Shown here piece after piece: positions 1 to 19,300 of a stretch of DNA of 64,000 bases (positions are counted from its first letter, which is position 1; every line of letters begins with the position of its first letter). The notes below the pieces were generated by a model. The model was given only the letters and a program-made list of their open reading frames with translations, had not been told where the DNA came from and did no database searches. The position numbers and the translations under genes were made by a program. The stretch covers positions 2,028,562 through 2,092,561 of the forward strand of contig NC_061081.1 in the NCBI RefSeq assembly GCF_021917145.1, read 5' to 3'. The DNA is from Hypomesus transpacificus (lineage: Eukaryota > Chordata > Actinopteri > Osmeriformes > Osmeridae).

Positions 1-381
1 GTTACCTTCGTTAGCAAAATGTGGAAATATTCATATTAAATTACAAAATGTAGCTAACAGTCAGTCATAGCTCTATGCTATTTTAGGTAGTTATTATAGC
101 TAAGATCGATCAAGTGGATAATACCGAAGATGTCCTTCCTCACTGCCAAATATTGGGACAGATTCAATACAACTTTAAATAGAAGATGATCAAGTATTAC
201 TAAATTACAATTTAGTATGGCAGACTGACGTTTCAAGATACAGTCAGTGAGGCCCAGCGGCCTCTCTCTACTCCTCTACAAGCTAGCTGAAGCTAATTGC
301 TAGACTACTACTACAGACTGTAGCCGGCCAGCTAACTGCTGCTTGTCGTTAGCCATTCACTGACAGCTAGTTTCAACTTAC

Positions 382-463
382 GTTTGCGAGCTTCGGCCAC
401 CTTTTCCGCAGCACGTTTTTCTGCTTGCAAGAGCTGTTGAATTCCCTGGGACTGACTCGCCAT
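382..463 (-). CDS. atp6v1g1: atp6v1g1 first coding exon (V-ATPase subunit G1), partial
   Basis: Read on the minus strand from the ATG at 463, the exon encodes [20 protein letters not shown] followed by KVAEARK, which I recognise as the start of vertebrate V-type proton ATPase subunit G1. It stops at a GTAAG donor (381-377) in phase 1, inside the Arg codon after EARK. The rest of the gene lies to the left of the window. Subunit G is part of the peripheral stator stalk of the V1 sector and helps couple ATP hydrolysis to proton pumping in endosomes, lysosomes and other acidic compartments. Only about 27 of the usual 118 residues are present. The paralogue subunit G2/G3 is less likely because the N-terminus fits G1 almost exactly. 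Confidence 0.9.
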
Positions 464-660
464 TATTAGGTTCGTTAAAATATGTCAGTAAAGAGGAAAA
501 AATAGCTGGTTTTAACAGATGATGTTGTGTTTGCAGCGAAGGTCGAGGAATTTACTGCAGTCAGCTGACAGCGCGTCACGTCGATGTCAGGCTCACACCA
601 TGTGATTGGGAAAATTGGTTGGGTACACTTGTTTTGTGAACCGATGTGTCCCAGCTGTGT
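464..660 (-). promoter_or_regulatory. atp6v1g1: Probable atp6v1g1 5' UTR and promoter
   Basis: This stretch lies directly upstream of the atp6v1g1 start codon. It carries an inverted CCAAT box (ATTGG at 605-609) and a GTCACGT core at 575-581 that partly matches the CLEAR/E-box motif bound by TFEB, a known regulator of V-ATPase genes. No TATA box is evident. The transcription start is not determined. Confidence 0.4.
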
Positions 661-954
661 ATTCCATTATCAGATAGCAATTCTGTTATGTGTGCTTGCG
701 TCCCAAAATCTCCAAATAACGGTGGTGAGTATGGCTTAAAGACCCATTATTTCAATTACCCCACCAGAAAACAGTTGTAAGATAGCGAATAGAGAGACAG
801 AGAGCATTTCAGCTTTGAATTGAGTCAAGTCTCTCAAGTCTCTGGCATTCGTCTTGAGACTCACGCGAAACATTTTACACGCTCTCGCGCAACACCTTGT
901 GTTTCTATACTAACAGTATAGTTAGACCATATATAGTATAGTTAGACCATATAT

Positions 955-1075
955 TTAAATTTGAGATTCCGATTCCTATATGTTTATTGTATGCACCTTC
1001 CTGCCAAAGCAAATTCCTTGTCTGTGCAAACTTTCATGGTGAATAAATCCCTTTCTGATTCTGATTCTCATGCTG
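955..1075 (+). mobile_element. 3' tail fragment of a non-LTR retrotransposon (LINE)
   Basis: A short stretch (CTGCCAAAGCAAATTCCTTG, then AATAAATCC and a repeated TGATTC end) resembles the 3' ends of LINEs that are common in fish genomes. Only the tail is present, with no reverse-transcriptase reading frame, so it is a dead 5'-truncated insertion. The remainder of 661-1635 shows no gene that I can recognise. Confidence 0.5.
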
Positions 1076-1633
1076 ACAAATAAGGTATAACTTGTCCCGC
1101 TAGATAGCCTTCAATTAATGGACAAGGCGCAGGCATACGGAGTCCTGACCGGTAATTTTGTATCTGTTGTGCCGTTGCCTCCAAACGACATCCCCAACAA
1201 AAACACTCAAAACAGAATACAAATTATCAAAATGTATTTTGCGCGTTCAGATGCCATGTGGACAAAGTTATGGAACGCTATGCCAATCTGATTAAATTCA
1301 CAACTTTATTTTAGAAAAACACAACAGGAGTGTTAAATCAAATAGCCTACATACAAATATAAAACGAGTAGCCTAACTGTGAAGATACGTTTGCTTACAT
1401 TTAACCTAAGCGCTATGTTGACGATGTAGATTTTTCTCTTGAATTGATAAATTAGGTAACTTTTGCTCTAGAACAAAGTGTCCAACTGACCGTAGGTCGT
1501 AGCCTATACTAATACTCAACTGAGATTTAAAACAGATGACACCATAAGAACCTTTTCAACCTCAATCTAAACATAGGCTATCCACAAATGGAATCCTTTT
1601 GATACCAGCTCCCCCCCTACATTTTTTTATCGT

Positions 1634-1823
<190 letters not shown>

Positions 1824-1828
1824 GGCAA

Positions 1829-1964
1829 GAGAGCCAGAGCCTGAGCGGAAACCCCTCCCGAATCCCCAACTCCGGCAACCGAGCAAAGCTAAAGAAAAGA
1901 GGACTACCAAGGATTCAGGAAACACGGAGAAATACTCGAAGAGACAATAAACAATCATAAGAAA
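1829..1964 (+). other. fer: Possible non-coding first exon of fer
   Basis: A purine-rich unique stretch immediately after the CT/CA microsatellite ends in a consensus donor (GAAA then GTGAGT at 965-970). It has no open ATG frame of note and precedes the first fer coding exon by 3.8 kb, as expected for a 5' UTR exon. No transcript evidence is available, so this is inference. The region 1965-5377 between it and the coding exon shows no recognisable gene, only AT-rich intronic-type sequence and short CT patches (about 2830-2910). Confidence 0.35.
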
Positions 1965-4900
1965 GTGAGTGCAACATGTCACTGATTGTAGAAAGCTTCC
2001 ATTTGAAAGCGACCAACAGCTCGAATTAGTATTTGTTAGGGAACAAAACACTTTCCTGCAACTGCTTAAGATTTTTTTTCTGGAAAAAAAACGTTGAGCC
2101 TCCCGACATTAGCAGGAATAGCTACTTATTCTATCTGATTACCCAGCTATATCGTTTATTAGCGCTAATATTTTCGTTGGGCGCTTAAAATGCATGTAAT
2201 ATTTGATAAGCAGAATTCAATTGTTGACATATTCATGTTTTCCATTTACTGACATAGTCTAGCGATGTCAATGTGGCTAGCCTCGCTAGCTTAGCTTAGC
2301 CGCACACAGAAGCATTGGATAATATTTCATATTAGCTAATGTACTTGCCAATATTTGACATTTGAGAAATGTCGCTGTCCCGTGTCGGTAATAGTTTGTC
2401 AGAAGTTCTTCATGGATACGCTGCACACACAGGCAATAGGCCTGGTTATGAGTCCAGTTATAACTTTATTTACTGTTAGAATTTCACTTTATTCACGTTC
2501 AGTGACACTTTACTTTTTATTTGGAATGGTTAGGCCGAACTAGCTAATTATTGACCAGTGTAGTTACTAACTGTACTATGCCATGAACATTTGTGACAAA
2601 AGTTTGTTGAAAGCAGTAAACGTCTGTGATAACAACCTCGTCTTCTCTCAAGTGCTTTAAGCACGTATAGTTCCAGAAAATCGAAGTTAATTGCCGTTAA
2701 GATGATGGAACATAACAGCAGACCAATCACAGTCCTATACTAAAAACAATAGAGCTAAGTGAGAGGCATGCAAGGGGGGGACAACGAACAAGATAGTTTG
2801 CGATGTCACTACGCTTGTAATTACACTGTTCTCTCTGTCTTTCTCTCTGTGTCTCTCTCTGTGTGTCTCCCTGTATCTCTCTCTGTCTCTCTCTCTGTCT
2901 CTCTCTCTTATTAGTTTGCCTTTAAACCTGACACATTGCCGTTTACCTAAAGTAACGATTGTGAAGTGCCTAACATACATGATTTGTCTGCCAGCCTAGT
3001 AGTTCATGACCTTTCATGCCACAGTCGAGAGCAGTTGGACATTGCTTAGCAAGTATCAAGTCCCCCCACGGTTTTGTAATGAAGCACACAGCAAATCCTT
3101 GTTGAACCAAGTCTCCCACGGCCACTCCTCTGCCACCCTCATTCTTCTGCTACTGCTGCTTCTGTTGTTGGTGGTGGTGGGAGAGGATTGTAGCCCGCTG
3201 ACGAGCACAGGACATATCAGGGAGGTAGAGAAAAGTCAAACGAAAGAAAGAGAAACTGGTCCATGTATAGTCACACTTGCAACCACAGAACACGGTTTTT
3301 GACTTGCTTGGAAAGGTGTGTGTGTGTGGGGAGGGGGGCTGGGGGATAATCGGACCATCACTTGACTGTATTATGGCTCTTTGCCTACTCTCTGAAAGCC
3401 TGTGAAGAATGACTGTACTGTAAACATAATAGCTTATACTGGGCTGCATCAGGTCTCCGATCATGAAAAAAAAGAAGTAATATTTATGCTAGGCCATGCT
3501 TTCACGCTGTAATTGGAAATAGGCCATTGCCAGTTACTTTAACTGTGGTTTATGTGTGGTTTGAGAGGCTTATGGGTTGAGATTGACATTCTCTGAATTG
3601 TCACAGCACCTCCCTAATCTTGCCGAGGCATCTTTATTCATTTAGCATGCTTCTTAGGCCTTGAAAGTTGACTTACTAGAAAAAAGACATGTGGCGGAAC
3701 TGTGTTGATATGACATTCTTGATGGAATATATGGCCTTTTTCGACCGCTTCTATTGGGGGTGGGGTTAAATACTTTTTACAGCTTCCTTGTCCTAAAGCA
3801 CAGTTTCTATGCAACATGTGTCACTTAGTTTTGCTCATTCATATAGGCCTATTAAGCCAAGTAGCCCAGGTTCTGGCCTGTACAGAGCCTTGTGAACCTA
3901 GAGCACAAATCATGGGTGGGGATATCTCTCAGGTGGTGAATTGGTTTCAAAACACGGCCGATATGACAAGATGTTCTCTGTTGTTTCAGTCTCTCATAGA
4001 TAGGGAGGAGGGCTAGACGCTAGACTGAACACATGTGGTTTCATGCTCATTTAGAACTCAGGTGCCACAAGGGGTGTTAGTTGTTAGCTAGTAGTTAGTG
4101 TGAATGTGACTGCCTTTAACTGCTATCGTCCCTGGCTCCTCTGTGCTCTCATTGGATCCCGGTAGCTTCAGTAGTTGGAGCTGAATTATCACTGGGAATT
4201 CTCTGTCAGCTGATCAGTTTGCCACAAAGGGATTCATATCCTCCAGGTAGGTTATAGAATGTTCTAGCATGTTCTTTGTAGAAGGCCTTTGTTGGCCTGA
4301 GTGACTAGGGACATGTACCCGGTCAAGTTTTGTGGAATGTTCTTTATTACAGGCACATTGTTATGCTAGTTGGTACTGTCTTAAACGAGGCGCTCACTTA
4401 ACACAGTGCATGCCTGCTACTGCTTGCTGCCCTGTCTTGGTGCTCTCTGAGCATGACAGAGAGCTATGTTGTGCTGTGTTGACGGCCGTCTTGGTTCTCG
4501 TGGGTGGTAAGACAGCCTGGTGGAATTCCTCCGTCAGGGCTCTTATCATTCTGCCAACTATGTGGAACAAGTGTTTTTGTTTCTTTTTTTTTCTTGTGAG
4601 CTGATAACTTAACCACACGCCTCTGTTGCTACCTTTTGGTTCCGTACAGCTCAGCTGTATCGTGTGAGTCATTTTCAGAAGCAACTCTCCGAACATCATT
4701 CATCCTCTTAGTCAGTTTTAAGACACAACGACCCTCAGCGACTTCAACAGTTGACTATACACACACCAGATAGGCTCTTCAGGTGTCGGTATCCTCTCTG
4801 CTTGATGCAGTTTCCTTTTCTCCTCCAATGTCATTTTCAAAAGTTGGCCTCACCTTCTTTGCACCTCGGTATTTTAGGAATGAGGATGTTTTCCCCCTGT

Positions 4901-5377
4901 CTCTTGTCCTGTACTTTGTGTCAGACAGTGGAACAGAAGGCACCAGACCTGGACATAATGAGCTTTCCCCCCCCCCCCCCCTCCCTCTTCCCTGCGATTA
5001 AGGCGGATTACATTTCTAATGGAGAGGTAGTGCGATTAAACAATCCTTTGTAGTCTGAGTGCTTACAATCTGGTCCTTTTTTGTTTTGTTTTTTTAACAA
5101 AGCTTTGTTCGTCTGATATATGAGCCCAGATGCCCTCCTGGACAGGATATTACACAGGTAAGACCTTCTGGTCTCATCTCTGAGGCTGCTTCACCTGCCA
5201 TTGGCATGGCGTCGTGGCCAGGTTTTATAGTTATAATTACCATTTAGAATGGGTTTTAATGCTCTTAATTTGACATGCGTATGAATCCGCCACCGTTGCC
5301 TCTCTAAATGCCATATATAGACAGTCTCGTCACAATTTTTATACTGTATGAAACACATTTAGACACCGAGAAAGCTT

Positions 5378-5432
5378 TCTCTCTCTCTCTCTCTCTCTCT
5401 CTGTGTCTCTCTCTCTATCTTAGTCCATACTT

Positions 5433-5519
<87 letters not shown>
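5378..5519. repeat. (CT)n microsatellite upstream of fer exon 2
   Basis: CT-rich polypyrimidine repeat with short interruptions at 5401-5433 and 5452-5456. It lies about 230 bases upstream of the fer start codon in what should be the first intron. Confidence 0.95.
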
Positions 5520-5523
<4 letters not shown>

Positions 5524-5747
5524 TACACTGCCATACACTGACATGTATGGCACACGAGTTCAGGACCCCTTCCGCTGCGTCACGCCAACGCACTCCTCTC
5601 ACTCTCCTCCTTCTCCTCCTTCTCCCATGCCGTGGCCGTAGGAACCATGCAAACGTGAGCTCCCGCCACCACCAGTTCCCCCCCCCCACCGTCACGGCGG
5701 CTAGTTTGTGCGACACTGCCCCCCCCCTGCGTGCCTGTGAGAAGACG

Positions 5748-13084
<7,337 letters not shown>

Positions 13085-13284
13085 GCCCCCAACGTCAAGC
13101 CCTCCCTGGGCAGAGCACGGGGACCTGCTCCCCTGCTGCTGTCCCCAGGACCCCCCCACTTACCCACCCCCCCAGACAGATCCCCCCAGACAGACACCCA
13201 GAGAGAGATGCCCAACATCAAAGCCTTGATGCTACTAGTCATGATTGTACAGTGCCGTGTGCGTCAAAACATTTTCTCACACAA

Positions 13285-13290
13285 AATAAA
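13285..13290 (+). terminator. fer: Proximal polyadenylation signal of fer
   Basis: Canonical AATAAA 201 bases after the fer stop codon, followed by a T-rich and GT-rich stretch (TGTTGTTTTTTTGCGTG), which is the expected downstream element. Confidence 0.6.
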
Positions 13291-15906
13291 TCACTGTTGT
13301 TTTTTTGCGTGTTTTTTGCCTATGCAACTGTATTGAGCCATTACCATGGAGATCGATGTCTCTGCTTTAGCTTTGTTACTATAGTTACAGTATTCCATTG
13401 ACCAAAACTCACCCCTCTCCCCATCGCGGGGGGTTCTTTTACATTATTATCATGGGCTGGTGGCTGACATCAGAGGGAGTGTCTTCAGCCAATTAGAAGC
13501 CCAGGAATTAATCTAGCGACAGTGAGCGCCTTTTCTGTCAAAAGCCATTTGATTTCTTTCACTCAGGCATTGTCACGACAACGACACACACACCCTTCCC
13601 TGAGAGCAAGGATATGCTAATTATGTGTGTCAGTCATGTGACCGTTCGCTGGCCTTTAGGGTCATTTTGGACCCTACAGTATATCTTTTTTAAATATAAT
13701 TTTAGATTGAATTTCAATTTTATTCCATACATTAATTCAATGTCTCCATCTCTATATGTGTTACTGGCTTTAAGTTAAGTGAAATCTGTAAGGGCAGGTG
13801 CAATTCATGTCACCTTTTTATGTAAATTTCTTATTTGAAACGTGAAAGACATTCCAATAAGGCCGCCTTAATTATAATTTACCACGAAACAAATAATTCA
13901 GTTACGCCCTTTGTTTTTACAGGAAAGTTACAAATGTTCATTTAGTAATCAATATTATTTTACCTTATGAATCCTTTTTATTCTCAAGTGTTCGGTGTGC
14001 TGCCTGTTAAGTTACGTTCTGGTCTGTGACTTCAGTAAAGGTCATAATGTATCACACCTGTAGTATCAATCATGTATCATTTACATGAAATGTAAATTCC
14101 ACGTGTTGGTCATCAACATTGTTCTGTTGCATGCCCTTGACTGACTGTTTTCCAGTTTTTAAAACTGACCTTTTTTTTTCTCTCAACTTCCTTCTGGTTT
14201 GTTTTACTTAACCTTTTTTTTCTACATCCGGTTGATCATTGTCATGAAGCTGTTAGTATGCACTGTCGCATTCACTATAAACACAGAACAAGGAGACTCT
14301 TTCTTCAACATAGCGTGAGACTCCTCCATCTTGCCCTGAACTTGTTTCCATTTAGACATCCTAGATGGTTCAGGTAGAACTTTACCCAGGCAAGATGGCC
14401 ACCTGCTGGTGTCAGTCCTGTCACACCAGCTCCTCTGCTATGTCTTGTGCCCATCTCTGTGCCCTGTCACTCCATGGGAGGTGCAGCCTATTCTCTGTGT
14501 TACCAGCCTCCTTCTGCCATGTGTGCTGCCAGCCCAAACGTGTCTTTGATATGCATCTTCTGTGAAACACCACAACGCACCATCAAACACTTAGTACTTG
14601 TATGACAATGTTGGATTGATCCTGTTTTCAAATATTACCACACAATGTTTCCCCTCCTGTATTTTGTACATAACTTGTAGATGTTATATTTGTTTTTGTC
14701 TTTTTTCTACTCTTTTGTTTTTCAAACACTAATCTGATGAAAATGCAACCATGCAAAAAAAAAGCGGATCACATTTTCTCTGCACCTCCAATGGGAAAGC
14801 TTCTTCCGAGTGATGTCTACGATAAATATAACATGGTCTGTTTCGAGTCTGTATCTGCATGATTGTTTGTACATTTTCTTAGTTTATGTATAAAAGATTC
14901 TGAATATCTTCCTCTACCCTGCCTTTATCATCTGCCTCATTTCACAATGTCATACTGCCATGACCTCATTGTGTAAAAACAAGCAACTGCCATTCAATGA
15001 TGTCATGGTCATAGAACCCCCTGATTGGCAATTTAGCATTCCAGACGTGTACCAGACAGTTGTTCATGTTGTGGTTCTGAACACCAACTGTCAGTTTCTC
15101 TTGTAGCATCGTTCATTCTTTGATACAACAGGTGTCCAGTCGTCCAGAAAGGTGCTCTTTTTGTAGAACTGCTGGTAGACTGAATTCAAATAGGATATTC
15201 TTATTTAAACTGCAAATAAAAACCAAAAGTTCAGTAACCGTTATTTATTTGAGAAACTAAACTTTTTTTTTTTTCCTAAGAGTTATTCGTGTTTTTGTAT
15301 TGTTTTCAGTTTGATCTCATCTAATGTTGGATTGAAACATTTGCCAGTGTTTTGGGAGTTGTTTCCATTTGCCAACACTCATGTTGAGACAGTTCAGCAC
15401 TGTTAGTATTTCCACCATGACTGGATGATACCAGACAGCAGTTAATACGCCAAGACTCCTTATTGCCAGTCAGTTCATCAGTGAACACGTAACTAGACAG
15501 ACTTAAGGGTCTGTCTAGTTGCACAAACCTTCTGGTGAACTTCACAGCATCCAAGCCAATCCATTTCCTTCTTTTCCTAAAACATTTCCGGACTTCTGAA
15601 GACATTTGCTCAGTCCTGAACTTAAAGAGCTGAGGTATTGATTGCTTAAGTATAAAGACCCTCTATTTCGACTGCACGTTTGGTCATGATGATACTCTTA
15701 CCAGTTGGTTTTACAATGAACAAAGGTCATGTAGCTTGTGAACAGTGCACTGGAGGGACATTTAGTATTCCAGTATTTGAATTTGTGGTTGTATCAGTTT
15801 GACTGTGGTTGATTCATTGCTCTGTTTCATTTCACATCCATATCCTCACGATGAGTGAGTTTGTCCCTTTAGATGTCCAAACCTCATGTTTATACTGTGT
15901 ACACGC

Positions 15907-15912
15907 AATAAA
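15907..15912 (+). terminator. Distal polyadenylation signal on the fer strand
   Basis: AATAAA followed by a T/GT-rich stretch (CTTTTATTGTTTGTTTTATC). It could end a long fer 3' UTR. Confidence 0.35.
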
Positions 15913-16047
15913 AACTTTTATTGTTTGTTTTATCCTCAATGTTATTGAGTTGATGCCGATTGGAACATGTGCCACGATTTTTTATTTTCAACACAGGAAT
16001 CAAAGTGGATTTTGAAGTTAGTACAACACAAGTGACATAAGCAGTGA

Positions 16048-16053
16048 TTTATT
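16048..16053 (-). terminator. pja2: Probable polyadenylation signal of pja2
   Basis: TTTATT on the plus strand is AATAAA on the pja2 strand, 336 bases beyond the pja2 stop codon. It faces the distal fer signal about 140 bases away, so the two genes end tail to tail. Confidence 0.5.
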
Positions 16054-16388
16054 GATTTTTTTAAAATAAGCATGTAAAAGTGAGAGAAACAATATTTTTC
16101 TTTCCCGAGTCCACCTCCATCATTATCCACTTTTCATAACAAAGACTGAGATTATACAGATAATATTTTCTCAGAAAATAAGCTTGAACTGTCACGTTGG
16201 GACATCGAACTATTACATTGTGCAGAACTAAAAGAGTGGCCGCATTCACACATTGAGCTACATTGAGAGAGAGAGGAAATGAAAAGTAATAACAGCTAGG
16301 TTTTTTTTCTTTTTCCTGTGAACGCATCAGAGGCCTCTTCATTATGTGTTTCTGGATGCTAGCCACTGCTGATTGGACACCTGTGACT

Positions 16389-19300
16389 TCACCGCATTCC
16401 TGCCGCACTGTGATTGGACGGGGGGATGTCCTGATCTGACACAAATGAAGTAGGAGCCAGGGCTTCTGGGAGTGCTGGCGTCAGGACGTGACGACACACG
16501 GGACATGTCCCCGACTAGAGAGATGGAGAAGCAGCATCACCACAACCATCAGCAGCATCACCACAACCATCAGCAGCATCACCACAACCATCAGCAGCAT
16601 CACCACAACCATCAGCAGCATCACCACAACCATCAGCAGCATCACCACAACCATCAGCAGCATCACCACAACCATCAGCAGCATCACCACAACCATCAGC
16701 AGCATCACCACAACCATCAGCAGCATCACCACAACCATCAGCAGCATCCCTTGACTTTCTTTTCCCCCTCTTTCGACATGAAGACAGGTTAGAGCATGGA
16801 AGTCATGGTCCTACACTGAACATGAGCAGAGCTTCACATTTTGACAGGTTGGGAGAGACTGACCACATAGGGACGCCATGTTTGGACAGACAGGGCTGTG
16901 AGAACGAACAGTTCTATACATGCAAGCTCTCTTGACACAGACCGTCTGCTGCTCTCTGTTACTCTCTGCCACCCACACCCACCCTCACACACACCCTCAC
17001 ACACACACTACCTTCTGGAGCCAGAGAGTCACGCAGATCTTGTGGAACATGTGGTGGCATGGCAGCTGGGTGGCAATCTCATCTTTGACATACTCACAGC
17101 AGCAGATGGCACAGCTCTGCTCCTGCCCTGGAGAGAGAGAGAAACGAGAGAGAGAGAAAGAGAGAGAGGGAAACGAGAGAGAGAGAGAGAGAGAAAAGAG
17201 GGAGAGACAGAGAGAGGGGAGCGAAGCAAAGAAGAAGGGGATGCGTGTGAGAAATAGACGAGAGAACCGTACAGGAGAGGAATGAGGCGAGTCAGAGTGA
17301 CGTGGGCACAGAAGAAGTAATCAAAAGTCTGATGAGGCAGAAATCCATCAGACCCCGTCTGCAGCGGCCCACACCGGCATGTTGTCGTACGCTTCCGCCC
17401 AGATGGAACCCTTCCTCACAGCGACACGAGTCGTGATAAACCGCTTCTTTGGTGATTTTTTGATTTATTCATGGGTACACGCAGCGCTGTAAACTTGAAC
17501 GTCTCGGGAGTGAGGAAGTGTTCTCCTCACTCTGATTTGCACGCCCTGCCCATCAGTTCTCCCGTGAAGCCGACAGGCTGCGACTCGCTAGTTATTCCTG
17601 CATCTCCGCGCTCCATCCCTCTCTCTTAGCAAATGCCATCGGCAAGACGGGGCCGGGCCAGCGGATGGATACGCCACCGGCGTAGGCACCGGTGCTAAGG
17701 CGCAGCGTGAGGCTGAGGGATATCTCGAAGAAGACAGACGGGGTAGTGATGTGCTCTCCGGGTCACTTCTAGACTACGGCGCATAGTAGCAGCTACTTCC
17801 CAGGCTGGCTGAGGGACTGACTCACACTGCATACACACAAATCCATTTGGCATTCAGCTCACAGGCCTATATATAGGACTTGAGATGGATGGGGTGCGAG
17901 GGAGGAAGTGGGCACTGCTGTCGTCTCACCGCTCAGCTCCTCCTGCATGGGGATCTGGGGCAGGCAGTCGATCATCTGCTCTGTGGCTGGAGGGTGGGCT
18001 TGCTCCACGTCGATGGCCAGGGACTCCAGGTGGGCTAGCGCAGCCTGGACACACACACACACACAGGTATACAAACACTCAGTCAGTTCACATTGACATG
18101 GGACAGTGATTGCACTGGGGAGTGTTTAATACGAGCTTGGTCACAATATGGCTTGTGGAGGTTTCAAAACTGCAGAGAGCGAGCGGCAAAATCCTTCAAG
18201 CCATGCCTCTCTCTCTCTCTGTCTGTCTCTCTCTCGCTCATGCATTCCTTTAATCATCCCTCCCTCCCTCCATCCTCCTTCCACCCTTCTCTACCTCCAT
18301 AGCCTGGGCCAGGCGTTCCTCCAGGGCCATGTAGGTGAGCAGATGAGGGTCCACGTAGGAGATGGCCTGGGCCATGCCGAAGCCCTCGCCAAAGTCATCC
18401 AGCAACCTGCGGTAGACGGGACAACAGCAAACACGTCAGTAGCAGGCCAGTAGCAAATCCTACTTTAAAAAAAAGAGTCCTCGGCCTTCGACGGTGGTAC
18501 GTTGCGCCCTGCTACATTGGGCGCGTTTCTATTATGCCTCCACTCGGCTTTGGGTGCATTTGTTTTTCGGTATTGTTCTTAGCAGTAAGGGAGCGTGTGG
18601 GTTTCTGCTAAGGGAGAGGTCGCACGTTTGCTCCTCATCCTATTCAGTGATGCATTGTCCAACAGAACAACGGGGGTGGGTGGGTGGGTGGGTGCGTGCG
18701 TTCTTGCCCACCTCCACTCGGCATCCAGGTCCTCGCTCACGCTGGAGTCGTCCTCCAGGTTGTTGTTCCCGTCCAGGATGAAGAGGCCTGGGTGGACGAA
18801 GTGGCTCATGCCCTCGGGGTCCTCTTCGTCACTGGAGCTGCACGTCTCCTCGTTGTACATCAGCCAGGGCACCTCCCCCTCTTCCAGGGGCGCCTGTTCC
18901 CTGAGGGGCAACCACAAACGCACTCAGCTCAGCTTAAAACATGGACCAGGCCTAGAGACAGAATCAGCTCACCTCGCGCATGGACCAGGACTCAAAGAGA
19001 GACTGTTTTCAGGAGCTCGCGATGCATGCTCAGTCACTAAATCCAGCTGAGCACTGTGAAGCGTAGCCCACAGTTCTGGACGTGTAAAACAACCAGTGAG
19101 TCTATCCTAGGACTGAACCATGTGGGCAGCACTCACCCCAAGGGCTGGGTGGAGGGGTCCAGAGCAGTGCTGGGGGCCTGCAGCTCCTCCAGGCCAGGCA
19201 GGGTCTCCCAGCTCTCCTCGCTGGAGCCACGGCCCTTCTCCAGCCCGGAGTCCGACGTCCACGACGCCGACCACTCCCCCTCACTGCACTCGGAGCTGGG

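Larger units (their letters stand above)
13085..15930 (+). other. fer 3' UTR and convergent intergenic stretch
   Basis: No reading frame here looks like a gene. Polyadenylation signals AATAAA occur at 13285-13290, 15215-15220 and 15907-15912. Either the fer 3' UTR is short (about 200 bases) or it extends up to about 2.8 kb, ending just before the pja2 3' end on the other strand. The AT-rich, repeat-poor character of 13600-15900 is compatible with a long 3' UTR, but this is inference. Confidence 0.45.

Noticed and set aside
13085..15930. Separate gene between fer and pja2
   Set aside because: Frames such as 14365-14565 and 15321-15605 are short, have no recognisable domain and lack convincing exon borders. 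A long 3' UTR or plain intergenic DNA is simpler.
16472..16792. Open frame of 106 codons rich in His, Gln and Asn (and a Met-Leu-Val frame on the other strand)
   Set aside because: Both are translations of the 21-bp minisatellite in the last pja2 intron. No conserved flanks, signal or splice context supports a protein.
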